This document shows, in pieces, positions 1 through 6,927 of a stretch of 9,419 bases of DNA; positions within the stretch are counted from its first letter, which is position 1, and the number at the start of each line of letters is the position of its first letter. The notes beneath the pieces are model-generated. The model was not told the DNA's origin, did no database searches, and worked only from the letters and a program-made list of their open reading frames with translations. The translations under genes and the position numbers were made by a program. The stretch is from contig DAOVEQ010000024.1 in assembly GCA_030668905.1 (NCBI GenBank), positions 1 to 9,419 on the forward strand, given 5' to 3'. This DNA comes from Thermococci archaeon. GTDB lineage: Archaea > Methanobacteriota_B > Thermococci > Methanofastidiosales > B48-G16.

Positions 1-875
1 ATAGCTGCTTGAGCTGCCAGTGTTTCAAGCAATCTCTGATCTATTTCTGCGAAAGCATTAAGTTCTTCGCTTTCAGCGTCTATAACACCAATAACTTTAT
101 TCCTGATCTTTATAGGTACAGATAACTCTGATTTAGCCTCTTTGGTACTTAAAAGATATCTTTTATCCTTTCTCACATCTGGAACATTCAATGTTTTCCC
201 TGTTCTCGCAACGTAAGCAGTAATGCCTTTCTCACCGGATAGCGGAATTCTCTCATATATCTTACGTTCTTTCCATCCCATAGATGCTATCGGATGCAAC
301 TCATTTGTCTCTTCATCTAATAAAAATAAATCAATATAATCAAAATTCAGAACTTTTTCAGTGGCATCTAAGATAATTTTGGAGATCTGATCTAAATCTA
401 AACTCAGACTCATTTCTCTTGATAGATCATATATTGCAGAAAGCTTTCTCTCCGTCTCTCTTTGCGGAGTGATGTCTTCATACGTTACAAACTGTTTTCC
501 ATCCTTCAGAGTAACGGGTACGAATTGTATTTCCTTTTTTGAGCCGTCCTTACATGTTACCGTAAATATACGTGGCCTTGATTCACCGATTCCTGCTTTT
601 TTAAAATCATTTATCCAGCATGCAAGAACTTCCTTTCTGTATTCTGGATCGGGATATGACTTTTTAAACCAATCTTTACCTGTGGGAGTATCTTCTAATG
701 TATATCCAAACATTTCTGTAAATTTTGGATTTATATATTCATATATGCCTTCTTTGCTTATAATGCTGATACCAAATGGAGAATTTTTTGCCAGTGATTT
801 GTATTTTTCTTCCGACTCTATCAATTCCCTTGTTCTTTTCTCAATATCACTTTCTTTTTTCTTTTTATTACTCAT
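1..875 (-). CDS. PAS-GAF sensor protein, probably a histidine kinase, N-terminal part (runs off left edge)
   Basis: Translating the minus strand from the ATG at 875-873 gives 291 codons with no stop, open at base 1. Residues about 1-20 are highly charged (MSNKKKK, then Lys/Glu-rich) and look like a short coiled-coil lead-in. Residues about 21-137 form a PAS domain, with the typical opening EEKYKSLAKNSPFGI, a YINPKFTEMFGYTLED stretch and the closing VTYEDITPQRE signature. Residues about 145-291 form a GAF domain, with GEKGITAYVARTGKTLNVPD near 214-233 and LSVPIKIRNKVIGVIDAES near 251-269. This PAS-GAF order usually precedes a HisKA/HATPase kinase core, which would lie beyond the left edge; that part is inferred. 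No transmembrane segment is visible, so it should be a cytoplasmic sensor. The start is supported by GAGAGGA (889-883), seven bases upstream of the ATG. It is transcribed away from the polymerase gene. Ligand and output are unknown. Confidence 0.85.
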   Translation of the reverse strand, partial: MSNKKKKESDIEKRTRELIESEEKYKSLAKNSPFGISIISKEGIYEYINPKFTEMFGYTLEDTPTGKDWFKKSYPDPEYRKEVLACWINDFKKAGIGESRPRIFTVTCKDGSKKEIQFVPVTLKDGKQFVTYEDITPQRETERKLSAIYDLSREMSLSLDLDQISKIILDATEKVLNFDYIDLFLLDEETNELHPIASMGWKERKIYERIPLSGEKGITAYVARTGKTLNVPDVRKDKRYLLSTKEAKSELSVPIKIRNKVIGVIDAESEELNAFAEIDQRLLETLAAQAA

Positions 876-1042
876 TTTATTATCCTCTCGATCTTTCGTG
901 ATCTTGCATGTAATAACAGCATTGTTGAGAATATATCATATTTACTGTTGTTTAAGAAGTATATATGGTTTTCTCTTTATTTGATGCAACTTGCTACAAA
1001 ACTTCACTATGTAATCAATACCTATAAAAATTATGCAGATAA
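876..1042. promoter_or_regulatory. Divergent intergenic promoter region between sensor gene and polymerase gene
   Basis: This 167-base AT-rich gap separates two genes reading away from each other, so it should hold both promoters. On the minus strand a TATA-like stretch at about 929-937 (GATATATT read on that strand) would place transcription start near 909 and leave a short leader carrying the GAGAGGA ribosome site. On the plus strand there is an upstream TATATAT run at 959-966 and a better-placed TATAAAAA at 1023-1030. No RNA gene or small ORF is convincing here. The assignments rest on spacing and base composition only. Confidence 0.45.
1023..1030 (+). promoter_or_regulatory. TATA box candidate for the DNA polymerase gene
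   Basis: TATAAAAA is centred about 25-26 bases before the ATG at 1052 and only about 16 bases before the ATG at 1043. Archaeal TATA boxes lie about 25-27 bases before the transcription start. This box would therefore start the transcript at or next to 1052, making a leaderless mRNA beginning at the fourth codon of the longer reading frame. No Shine-Dalgarno site precedes either ATG, which fits leaderless translation. This depends on the organism being archaeal. Confidence 0.5.
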
Positions 1043-3304
1043 ATGGTATTGATGAAAGGTTTTATAATCCATCCAACATACGAGATTAGAGGTAATATAG
1101 TTTTTGTTAAATTATACGGCAGGCTGGAGAACGGAGAAAGCTTTTTGTGTTTAAAAGAATACAAACCGTACTTTTTTATCAGGGAAAAGGATCGTTCTAC
1201 AATTGAGAACCTCGATTATGAAAAAACAGAGTTTGTAAACTTTTCAAAAGAGAAAGTCGTAAAAGTATATACAAACATCCCTTCAGATGTTAAAAGTCTC
1301 AGAAGAGAGTTTGAAAGAAATGAAATAGAGTGCTATGAGGCAGATATACGATTTGCTTATAGATTTTTATTTGATCGTGATATATATGCGGTCATAGACA
1401 TAGAAGGAGAGTACACTGACGGGGGAAGAGTGAACAGAGTCTATAAAAACCCGGAAATAGTACCTTCTGGGGGAGATATAACGCTTAAAGTACTTTCGAT
1501 GGACATAGAAGTGAATGAAGAAATGGGAGAGGTGGTCTGTGTCAGTTTTTACAATGGAAAAGAATATAAAAGTCTTATAATTAAAAAAGAGATAGAAAAA
1601 TCAACGTGCTGTTCTAACGAAAAAGAATTGCTCCTGGAACTTAAAAAGTATATAATAAAAGAAGATCCAGATATTATTATAGGCTGGAATGTCATAGATT
1701 TTGATTTCAAGTATCTTGAAAAGAGGTTTTCAAAGCATAAACTCTCTTTTGATATGGGAAGATCTGAAAGAAGTACGAGATTAAGAACAGAGAGATCATT
1801 TATCAGAGCTTCGAGAGTAAAACTCGACGGAAGGATGGTTCTTGACGGAATGTATCTGGTGAGAGATTTTGCTGTAAAACTTGAGGATTATAAACTGGAT
1901 ACAGCTGCTTTCGAAGTTTTGGGAGAAAGAAAAATTGAGATCGAGAAGGATATCCATAAGATCTTTGAGCAAGACCCTGAAAAACTCTTGGAGTATAACA
2001 AAAAGGATGCTGAGCTCGTTTACAATATCCTCAAAGAAAAAAAGCTCATCGAGTTCACAAAAAAGATGGCAGGGATAACGGGATTGCAACTGGATAGAGT
2101 AAAGGGATCTATTGCATCTTTTGATTCGTTATACTTGAGAAGAGCTAGAAAGAGAGGAATAATCTGCCCTTCAGTCGCAGGAGGAGAAAGGAAGCATGTT
2201 ATTGGTGGCCTTGTCAGAGAGCCTTTATATGGTATATACGATCATGTTCTTCTCTTCGATTTTCGGAGTCTATATCCCTCGATAATGGTAACAATGAATA
2301 TTGATCCTATGACATTTACAGAAAAAAAAACAAAGATAAAAGCTCCGAATGATGTTTACTTCAAAGATGAGAAGGCCATCCTTCCTGAGATAATCTTAGA
2401 ACTTATGGAAAAGAGAAAAAAAGTGAAACATATATACGAAGAGCAGTACGCTATCAAAATTATCATGAACTCCTTTTTCGGTGTTCTCGGAAATCAAAAC
2501 TGCAGGTTCTATAACTCAAAGATTGCAAATGCGATAACTGCATTCGGGAGATCTTTTTTGAACCTGACAACAAAGAAAGTCGAAGAAATGGGATATAAAG
2601 TTATATATGGTGATACAGATTCGATTTTTGTTGTTTCGAATGCTACAAATTATGAAGAAGCAGAAAAAATAGGAAAAGAGATCGAGAAAAATATAAACGA
2701 GTTTTATGATTTGCACGTCACAGAGAATTACGGGACAAAAAATTACCTCATACTTGAGTTCGAGAAGCTGTATGAAAAGTTTTATCTCCCAAGACAGAGG
2801 CATCTGGAAAAAGGTGCAAAGAAGAGATACGCAGGATTAATGAGAGGAAATCTGGATATAGTAGGATTAGAATATGTGAGGAGAGACTGGACAGATCTAG
2901 CCAAAGAGTTTCAGTACAATCTATTAAAAAAAGTATTTTTGAGTGAAGATTACGAAACGTATATAAAAGAAACGGTAAAAGACCTAAAATCCGGTAAACT
3001 TGATTCTCTTTTAATTTATAAGAAAGGGGTAAGAAAAAATCTGGAATCTTACACAAAAACAACGCCACCACACGTGAAAGCAGCAAGAAAACTCGAGAAT
3101 TTTAAGGACAGGGTCATAAAGTATGTGATGACAAAGAATGGACCAGAACCTATAGAAAATTTAGGTAAAGTAAAGATAGATTACGATCACTATATAGAAA
3201 AACAGTTAAAACCGATAGCAGATTCTCTTTTAATTTTTTTTGACACGAGTTTTGATGAGATCGTCACTGAAAAAAAGCAGGTAAGCCTGGAGGATTTTTT
3301 ATGA
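1043..3304 (+). CDS. polB: Family B DNA polymerase, E. coli Pol II-like, with intact 3'-5' exonuclease
   Basis: Template-directed DNA synthesis with proofreading. All family B landmarks are visible (numbering from 1043). Exo I is LSMDIE with D154 and E156, Exo II is WNVIDFDF at 215-222 with D219/D221, and Exo III is YNKKD with D322. Polymerase motif A is DFRSLYPS at 406-413, motif B is KIIMNSFFG at 472-480, YGDTDS is at 522-527, and the KKRYAG DNA-contact motif is at 593-598. The stretch between motifs A and B is short (LPEIILELMEKRKKVKHIYEEQYAIK), lacking the longer fingers helices of typical archaeal PolB. From motif B onward the text resembles E. coli Pol II: GVLGNQNCRFYNSKIANAIT, YVRRDWTDLA, TPPHVKAA, then NGPEP followed by YDHYIEKQLKPIA. 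Length (753, or 750 from 1052) is slightly below the usual 780 or so. The ATG at 1052 is the likelier start on promoter spacing. Whether it is the replicase or a repair/translesion enzyme cannot be told; Pol II similarity favours repair or bypass. It overlaps the next gene by ATGA. Confidence 0.95.
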   Translation: MVLMKGFIIHPTYEIRGNIVFVKLYGRLENGESFLCLKEYKPYFFIREKDRSTIENLDYEKTEFVNFSKEKVVKVYTNIPSDVKSLRREFERNEIECYEADIRFAYRFLFDRDIYAVIDIEGEYTDGGRVNRVYKNPEIVPSGGDITLKVLSMDIEVNEEMGEVVCVSFYNGKEYKSLIIKKEIEKSTCCSNEKELLLELKKYIIKEDPDIIIGWNVIDFDFKYLEKRFSKHKLSFDMGRSERSTRLRTERSFIRASRVKLDGRMVLDGMYLVRDFAVKLEDYKLDTAAFEVLGERKIEIEKDIHKIFEQDPEKLLEYNKKDAELVYNILKEKKLIEFTKKMAGITGLQLDRVKGSIASFDSLYLRRARKRGIICPSVAGGERKHVIGGLVREPLYGIYDHVLLFDFRSLYPSIMVTMNIDPMTFTEKKTKIKAPNDVYFKDEKAILPEIILELMEKRKKVKHIYEEQYAIKIIMNSFFGVLGNQNCRFYNSKIANAITAFGRSFLNLTTKKVEEMGYKVIYGDTDSIFVVSNATNYEEAEKIGKEIEKNINEFYDLHVTENYGTKNYLILEFEKLYEKFYLPRQRHLEKGAKKRYAGLMRGNLDIVGLEYVRRDWTDLAKEFQYNLLKKVFLSEDYETYIKETVKDLKSGKLDSLLIYKKGVRKNLESYTKTTPPHVKAARKLENFKDRVIKYVMTKNGPEPIENLGKVKIDYDHYIEKQLKPIADSLLIFFDTSFDEIVTEKKQVSLEDFL
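3289..3293 (+). promoter_or_regulatory. Shine-Dalgarno site of the corrinoid adenosyltransferase gene, inside polB
   Basis: GGAGG lies seven bases before the ATG at 3301 and within the last codons of the polymerase gene. With the four-base ATGA overlap it points to translational coupling of the two genes on one transcript. Confidence 0.7.
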
Positions 3305-3816
3305 AAGGGTTGATTGAGGTGTATACCGGAGATGGTAAAGGAAAAACAACAGTAGCTCTAGGGATCGCTTTCAGGGCTTTAGGCCATGGGTATAAAGTCT
3401 ACATGATCCAATTCATGAAAAGTGTTTGTAGTGGCGAGTGTATACAGGCAGCAAAAACCAAGAATTTTAAGATAAAATCCTTTGGACGAGCATCGTTTGT
3501 TAATAAAGATAATCCAGATCCTTTAGATATAGAATGTGCTAAAGAAGCTTTGAATTTTGCTAAAGAGATTGTAATTGAAGGAAAATATGATATAGTTATT
3601 TTGGACGAGATAAATGTGGCACTGGATTTCAAACTAATAGATATTGCAAATGTTATTAATTTGATAAAAAATAAGCCTGATCACGTAGAATTGATCTTTA
3701 CGGGGAGGCATGCGCCCCAAGAAATTATAGATGTAGCAGATCTAGTATCTGAGATAAAAGAGATAAAACATCCGTTATCGAAAGGAGTTTCATCAAGAAA
3801 AGGAATAGAATATTAA
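3301..3816 (+). CDS. cobO: ATP:corrinoid adenosyltransferase (CobA/CobO/BtuR family)
   Basis: Transfers the 5'-deoxyadenosyl group of ATP to the reduced cobalt of a corrinoid, giving the adenosylcobalamin form used by radical mutases. The family is recognised from its P-loop GDGKGKTT at residues 10-17, the following ALGIAFRALGHGYKVYMIQFMK at about 19-40, the central IVILDEINVALDF near 98-110, the LIFTGRHAP segment near 130-138 and the C-terminal KEIKHPLSKGVSSRKGIEY. At 171 residues it is the usual length for family members without the longer N-terminal extension of the E. coli and Salmonella enzymes. The start is fixed by the GGAGG at 3289-3293. It shares four bases with polB, so the two are co-expressed although their roles have no obvious link. 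A B12-dependent mutase-like gene lies 1.5 kb downstream and could use its product (inference). Confidence 0.92.
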   Translation: MKGLIEVYTGDGKGKTTVALGIAFRALGHGYKVYMIQFMKSVCSGECIQAAKTKNFKIKSFGRASFVNKDNPDPLDIECAKEALNFAKEIVIEGKYDIVILDEINVALDFKLIDIANVINLIKNKPDHVELIFTGRHAPQEIIDVADLVSEIKEIKHPLSKGVSSRKGIEY

Positions 3817-3930
3817 ATATAATTATAATTAATAATTTCCGTACTCAACACTTCTCTTATTACACCAAAAGCTTTTTATAGTTTAATGAACAATATATAA
3901 TAATTGTAAAATAAAGAACGTTAAATAGAG
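3817..3930 (+). promoter_or_regulatory. AT-rich intergenic region: end of polB-cobO transcript and start of the next transcription unit
   Basis: This is a 114-base gap with no gene. Just after the stop codon is a perfect 12-base palindrome, TAATTATAATTA (3820-3831), a possible operator or simply low-complexity sequence. A T5 run at 3873-3877 could act in archaeal-style termination. A TATA-like element follows at 3893-3900. No GC-rich hairpin terminator is visible. Confidence 0.4.
3893..3900 (+). promoter_or_regulatory. TATA box candidate for the winged-helix/opine dehydrogenase/mutase operon
   Basis: ATATATAA is centred about 34 bases before the ATG at 3931, which predicts a transcript starting near 3922 with a very short leader. 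No good Shine-Dalgarno site precedes the ATG, consistent with a near-leaderless message. CAAT and ATTG arms (3891-3894 and 3903-3906) flank the box and could be a weak operator overlapping it. A bacterial -10 reading (TATAAT at 3896-3901) is also possible. Confidence 0.4.
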
Positions 3931-4176
3931 ATGAAACACTTGGATATAAAAACCCTTCCATACGAAATCAAAAGAAATCCAGCAGCTTTGCTGGTGCTTT
4001 TGTACTTAACAGAAAAAGGAGATTCCAATTCCATCGGATATATTGCTCGAGAGATTGGTTTTACAGAAGCTGCAGTATCAAAAAGTGCTGACAAATTAGT
4101 CAAGTATAATTTAGTTGAAAAATCCTACGGTAAGGGGAATTTAGGTAAGAGAAAAACTCTACTTAGAATAAAATAA
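3931..4176 (+). CDS. Small winged-helix DNA-binding regulator (MarR-like)
   Basis: An 81-residue protein made almost only of a winged helix-turn-helix. Residues about 14-28 (NPAALLVLLYLTEKG) form the first helix, about 34-45 (SIGYIAREIGFT) the second, and about 46-61 (EAAVSKSADKLVKYNLVEKS) the recognition helix. The basic stretch near 65-80 (KGNLGKRKTLLRI) forms the wing. The arrangement matches small archaeal and bacterial MarR/ArsR-type domains, which bind DNA as dimers. There is no visible ligand-binding domain and no cysteine for redox or metal sensing. It is first in the second plus-strand gene set, 38 bases before the opine-dehydrogenase-like gene, and probably controls its own promoter and that cluster; this role is inferred from position. 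Its start lacks a Shine-Dalgarno site but is the only ATG that covers the whole domain. Confidence 0.75.
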   Translation: MKHLDIKTLPYEIKRNPAALLVLLYLTEKGDSNSIGYIAREIGFTEAAVSKSADKLVKYNLVEKSYGKGNLGKRKTLLRIK

Positions 4177-4189
4177 TCTATATCTAAGA

Positions 4190-4200
4190 CTCTTTCTATT
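4190..4200 (+). repeat. 11-base spacer repeat, copy 1 (CTCTTTCTATT)
   Basis: The identical 11 bases occur at 6941-6951, and both copies are in short spacers directly before genes of the same cluster. This copy lies 14 bases before the ATG of the opine-dehydrogenase-like gene. It is pyrimidine-rich, so it may be an operator, a pausing or termination tract, or coincidence. Confidence 0.35.
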
Positions 4201-4204
4201 TAGT

Positions 4205-4210
4205 AGGTGA
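4205..4210 (+). promoter_or_regulatory. Shine-Dalgarno site of the opine-dehydrogenase-like gene
   Basis: AGGTGA lies four bases before the ATG at 4215. It supports that start, which also places the nucleotide-binding glycine motif at the very N-terminus as expected for the fold. Confidence 0.65.
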
Positions 4211-4214
4211 AGTT

Positions 4215-5288
4215 ATGAGAATAGCTGTTTTAGGTGCCGGTAACGGCGGACAGGCTCTTGCTGGATATCTTTCATCCAAAGGCTTTTCCGTCGCTCTATA
4301 TAATAGAAGTGAAAAGAGAATTAAGAGAGTAAAGGTAAATGGAGGAATTAATTTAAGTGGATTGTTTAAAGGATTTGTAGATCTAGAGATTATAACAACA
4401 GATATCAAAAAGGCAATTGAAGATGTTGATTTAATTATGGTAGTTTTACCTGCGCAGGCACACAGATTCATTGCAAAGACATGCGCACCTCATCTTTCAG
4501 ACGAACAGATTATAGTTTTGAACCCGGGAAGAACTGGTGGAGCTTTAGAATTTCAGAATATCCTCAAAAAAAATGAAGTGAAGGAGAGAATATATCTTGC
4601 AGAAGCTCAAACTTTTCTCTTTGTCAGTCGAGTAATAGACCCAAAAGTGAAGATATTAGGGGTAAAAAATTCTGTTCCTGTCGCTGCTTTACCATCTTCA
4701 GATACTAAAAAAGTAATCAATGAGTTAAAAAATCTGCATGAATCTTTTAAAGAAGCAAAGAATGTATTAGAAACAAGTTTGAATAATATAGGTGCAATAT
4801 TTCATCCTTCTACCATGATTCTCAATATTGGCAGGATCGAATCAAAAGAAAGATTCAATTATTATTTTGAAGGAATAACTCCTCAAATTGCAGATTTTTT
4901 GGAAAGAGTGGATAATGAAAGGAGAATGATTGCTCGTGAGCTCGATGTTAAGGCGTTATCTGCAAGTGATTGGCTTAGGGAGGTCTATAATGCCAATGGG
5001 GATTCCCTGTACGAACTTATTCAGGATACCGAGAAGTATGAGGGGATAGGATCGCCTGAGTTTTTGAAACATCGCTATATTTTTGAAGATATTCCTACAG
5101 GCCTTATACCTATGGCCTCTCTGGGTAAACTGCTCGGAGTTCAAACACCATTAATTAATAGTGTTATCGGTATTGCCTCTCAGTTCTACAGAGTTGACTT
5201 TATGAAGAAAGGCAGGACTGTAGAGAGCTTGGGTTTGGAAGGAAAAAATAAGCAGCAAATCATTGATTATGTAAATGGAGGTGAGTAA
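4215..5288 (+). CDS. NAD(P)-dependent octopine/nopaline (opine) dehydrogenase family protein
   Basis: Family members reductively join the amino group of an amino acid to a 2-oxo acid using NAD(P)H, or run the reverse; the substrates here are unknown. Residues 1-30 are a Rossmann start, RIAVLGAGNGGQALAGYL, with the GAGNGG loop at 7-12. YNR at 29-31 follows the second strand, and the Arg there favours NADP(H). LNPGRTGG at 102-109 is typical of the family. The C-terminal domain carries NNIGAIFHPS (190-199), whose H197 matches the catalytic histidine, and RYIFEDIPTGLIPM (287-300), whose D292 would be its acidic partner. Length (357) fits the family. The gene follows the winged-helix gene by 38 bases and ends one base before the mutase-like gene, so the two enzymes are almost certainly co-translated and should act in one pathway. 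Broader relatives such as ketopantoate reductase are less likely because the HP and EDIPTGL motifs are present. Confidence 0.85.
   Translation: MRIAVLGAGNGGQALAGYLSSKGFSVALYNRSEKRIKRVKVNGGINLSGLFKGFVDLEIITTDIKKAIEDVDLIMVVLPAQAHRFIAKTCAPHLSDEQIIVLNPGRTGGALEFQNILKKNEVKERIYLAEAQTFLFVSRVIDPKVKILGVKNSVPVAALPSSDTKKVINELKNLHESFKEAKNVLETSLNNIGAIFHPSTMILNIGRIESKERFNYYFEGITPQIADFLERVDNERRMIARELDVKALSASDWLREVYNANGDSLYELIQDTEKYEGIGSPEFLKHRYIFEDIPTGLIPMASLGKLLGVQTPLINSVIGIASQFYRVDFMKKGRTVESLGLEGKNKQQIIDYVNGGE
5277..5284 (+). promoter_or_regulatory. Shine-Dalgarno site of the mutase-like gene, decides its start
   Basis: GGAGGTGA is a near-perfect anti-16S match. It overlaps the ATG at 5275 and lies five bases before the ATG at 5290. 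Only the second ATG has proper spacing, so translation should begin at 5290, one base after the stop of the upstream gene. Confidence 0.8.
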
Positions 5289-5289
5289 T

Positions 5290-6927
5290 ATGAGTAAAAT
5301 TTTAGCTGCATCAATTGGAAGCTGCGTCCATGTGGCCGGAACTATAAATTTTCTTACCATAGCTGAAAAGCTCGGTTATGAAACAAAGTTTTTAGGTCCT
5401 GCCGTTCCAGTAAAGAAACTTATAGAAGAAGTTCTAGAATATAATCCAGATATTATTGGAGTTTCTTATAGACTTACTCCAAAGAATGCTAAGATTTTGT
5501 TGGATGAATTAAAAACATACATAGAAAAATATGATTTAAAAGATAAAAGATGGATCTTCGGAGGTACTGTTCCTGTCGCTAAAGTTGCAAGAAAAATGGG
5601 AATTTTTGAAGCTATTTTTACAGGATTGAGCACGATGGAGGACAGCATAGCTTATCTTAAAAGAGAAAAAGTAAAGCATAAGAAAGAGTACTATCCCAAT
5701 AATTTAATTGAAAGAATTATTTTAAAGAAACCATTTCCTATTATTCGTCACCATTTTGGATTGCCATCTCTTGAAGAAACTATAGAAGGGATAAAGAAAA
5801 TTGCGCGGGCAAAAGTAGTAGACATTATTTCTATTGCGCCAGATCAGAATGCACAGGAAAGTTTCTTTCGTCCTCACGAGATGACAAAGGAAGAAGGTTC
5901 AGGGGGGGTACCCCTGAGAAAGAAAGAAGACTTTTTGAGTTTGTATCAGGCATCGAGATATGGAAATTACCCTCTACTAAGATGTTACAGCGGCACAAGA
6001 GATTTGATAAAAATGTCCGGGCTTTTATATGAAACTATAAACAATGCCTGGACCGCGACACCTTTGACATGGTATAGTATACTCGATGGAAGGAGCAAAA
6101 GACCACTGAAATCAGCCATTATAGAAAATCAACTCAATATGGAATGGAATGCGCAGAGAGGAATTCCGGTAGAGGTTAATGAATCCCATCAATGGTCTCT
6201 AAGAAATGCTCATGACACTCTTGCAGTTGTGATGGCGTATCTTGCAGCCTACAATGCCAAAAAAATGGGCGTAAAGCACTATATTTCTCAATATATGTTT
6301 AACACACCTTTAGGAACCTCCCCTGCAATGGATTTGGCAAAGATGTTGGCTAAAATAGAGCTTATCGAGTCTTTACATGATGATAACTTCACATCTTTAA
6401 GAGAGGTAAGAGTTGCTGGACTTCTAAGTTATCCCGTCGATCCTGATTTTGCAAAAGCTCAACTGGCTTCTTCCGTATATCTGAGCATGGCTGTCAATCC
6501 AGATATAGTCCATGCTGTCTCTTATAGTGAAGCAGATCATGCGGCCACACCAAAAGATGTAATTAAAACTTGTAAGATCGCAAAAAGAATAATCCAAAAT
6601 TGTTTGATGGGAATGCCAGATATGACAAAAGATCTAAGAGTACTTCAAAGAAAAGATGAACTGCTTCACGAAGCAAATATACTGCTTTATGCAATAAAAT
6701 CACTTGGAAAAGAAGAAGATCCTTTTATTGATCCAGAGGTATTAGAAAAAGCTGTAAAAATTGGATTGCTTGACGCTCCTCAACTAAAAGGTAATCCCGT
6801 AGCAAGGGGCGAAATTAAGACAAGAATCATAAACGGAGCTTGTTTTGCAGTAAACAAAAAAGGAGAGAATATCAAGGAAGAGGAGAGAGTTCAACAGACT
6901 TTGGAGGAAGTTATCTATGAGAGTTAA
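5290..6927 (+). CDS. B12-binding domain fused to a glutamate-mutase-E-like barrel; putative adenosylcobalamin-dependent mutase of unknown substrate
   Basis: A 545-residue protein. Residues 1-130 have the B12-binding fold: strand KILAASIG, loop CVHVAG at 12-17, helix INFLTIAEKLGYE, IIGVSYRL near 55-62 and FGG at 90-92. The usual DxHxxG cobalt-ligand motif appears as CVHVAG, so the ligand His (H14) is kept while Asp becomes Cys. Residues about 170-520 resemble the barrel subunit of glutamate mutase (MutE/GlmE). Examples are YSGTRDLIKM for its RHGT..SRLL segment, a KSAIIENQLNMEWNAQRGIPVEVNE segment, and a C-terminal SEADHAATPKDVIKTCKIAKRI helix-turn region ahead of RIINGACFAVNKKG. In this by-eye alignment Arg149 of the Clostridium enzyme falls on Tyr233, and Glu171 and Tyr177 are not kept, so the substrate is probably not ordinary glutamate. 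Glutamate mutase normally has separate S and E chains; here they are one polypeptide. Paired with the opine-type dehydrogenase. Confidence 0.75.
   Translation: MSKILAASIGSCVHVAGTINFLTIAEKLGYETKFLGPAVPVKKLIEEVLEYNPDIIGVSYRLTPKNAKILLDELKTYIEKYDLKDKRWIFGGTVPVAKVARKMGIFEAIFTGLSTMEDSIAYLKREKVKHKKEYYPNNLIERIILKKPFPIIRHHFGLPSLEETIEGIKKIARAKVVDIISIAPDQNAQESFFRPHEMTKEEGSGGVPLRKKEDFLSLYQASRYGNYPLLRCYSGTRDLIKMSGLLYETINNAWTATPLTWYSILDGRSKRPLKSAIIENQLNMEWNAQRGIPVEVNESHQWSLRNAHDTLAVVMAYLAAYNAKKMGVKHYISQYMFNTPLGTSPAMDLAKMLAKIELIESLHDDNFTSLREVRVAGLLSYPVDPDFAKAQLASSVYLSMAVNPDIVHAVSYSEADHAATPKDVIKTCKIAKRIIQNCLMGMPDMTKDLRVLQRKDELLHEANILLYAIKSLGKEEDPFIDPEVLEKAVKIGLLDAPQLKGNPVARGEIKTRIINGACFAVNKKGENIKEEERVQQTLEEVIYES

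Noticed and set aside
469..984. Plus-strand ORF of 171 codons
   Set aside because: It is antisense to the clear PAS-GAF coding frame on the minus strand, and its product is a low-complexity Ser/Phe/Leu-rich string typical of a shadow frame.
1796..3086. Several ORFs of 65-112 codons, three on the minus strand and one in another plus frame, within the polymerase gene
   Set aside because: They lie inside a gene with every family B motif intact, have no ribosome sites and encode low-complexity Phe/Leu/Ser- or Ser/Lys/Arg-rich products.
5275..5289. Upstream ATG at 5275 as start of the mutase-like gene
   Set aside because: It overlaps the strong GGAGGTGA site itself; the ATG at 5290 has correct spacing and begins directly at the first strand of the B12-binding fold.
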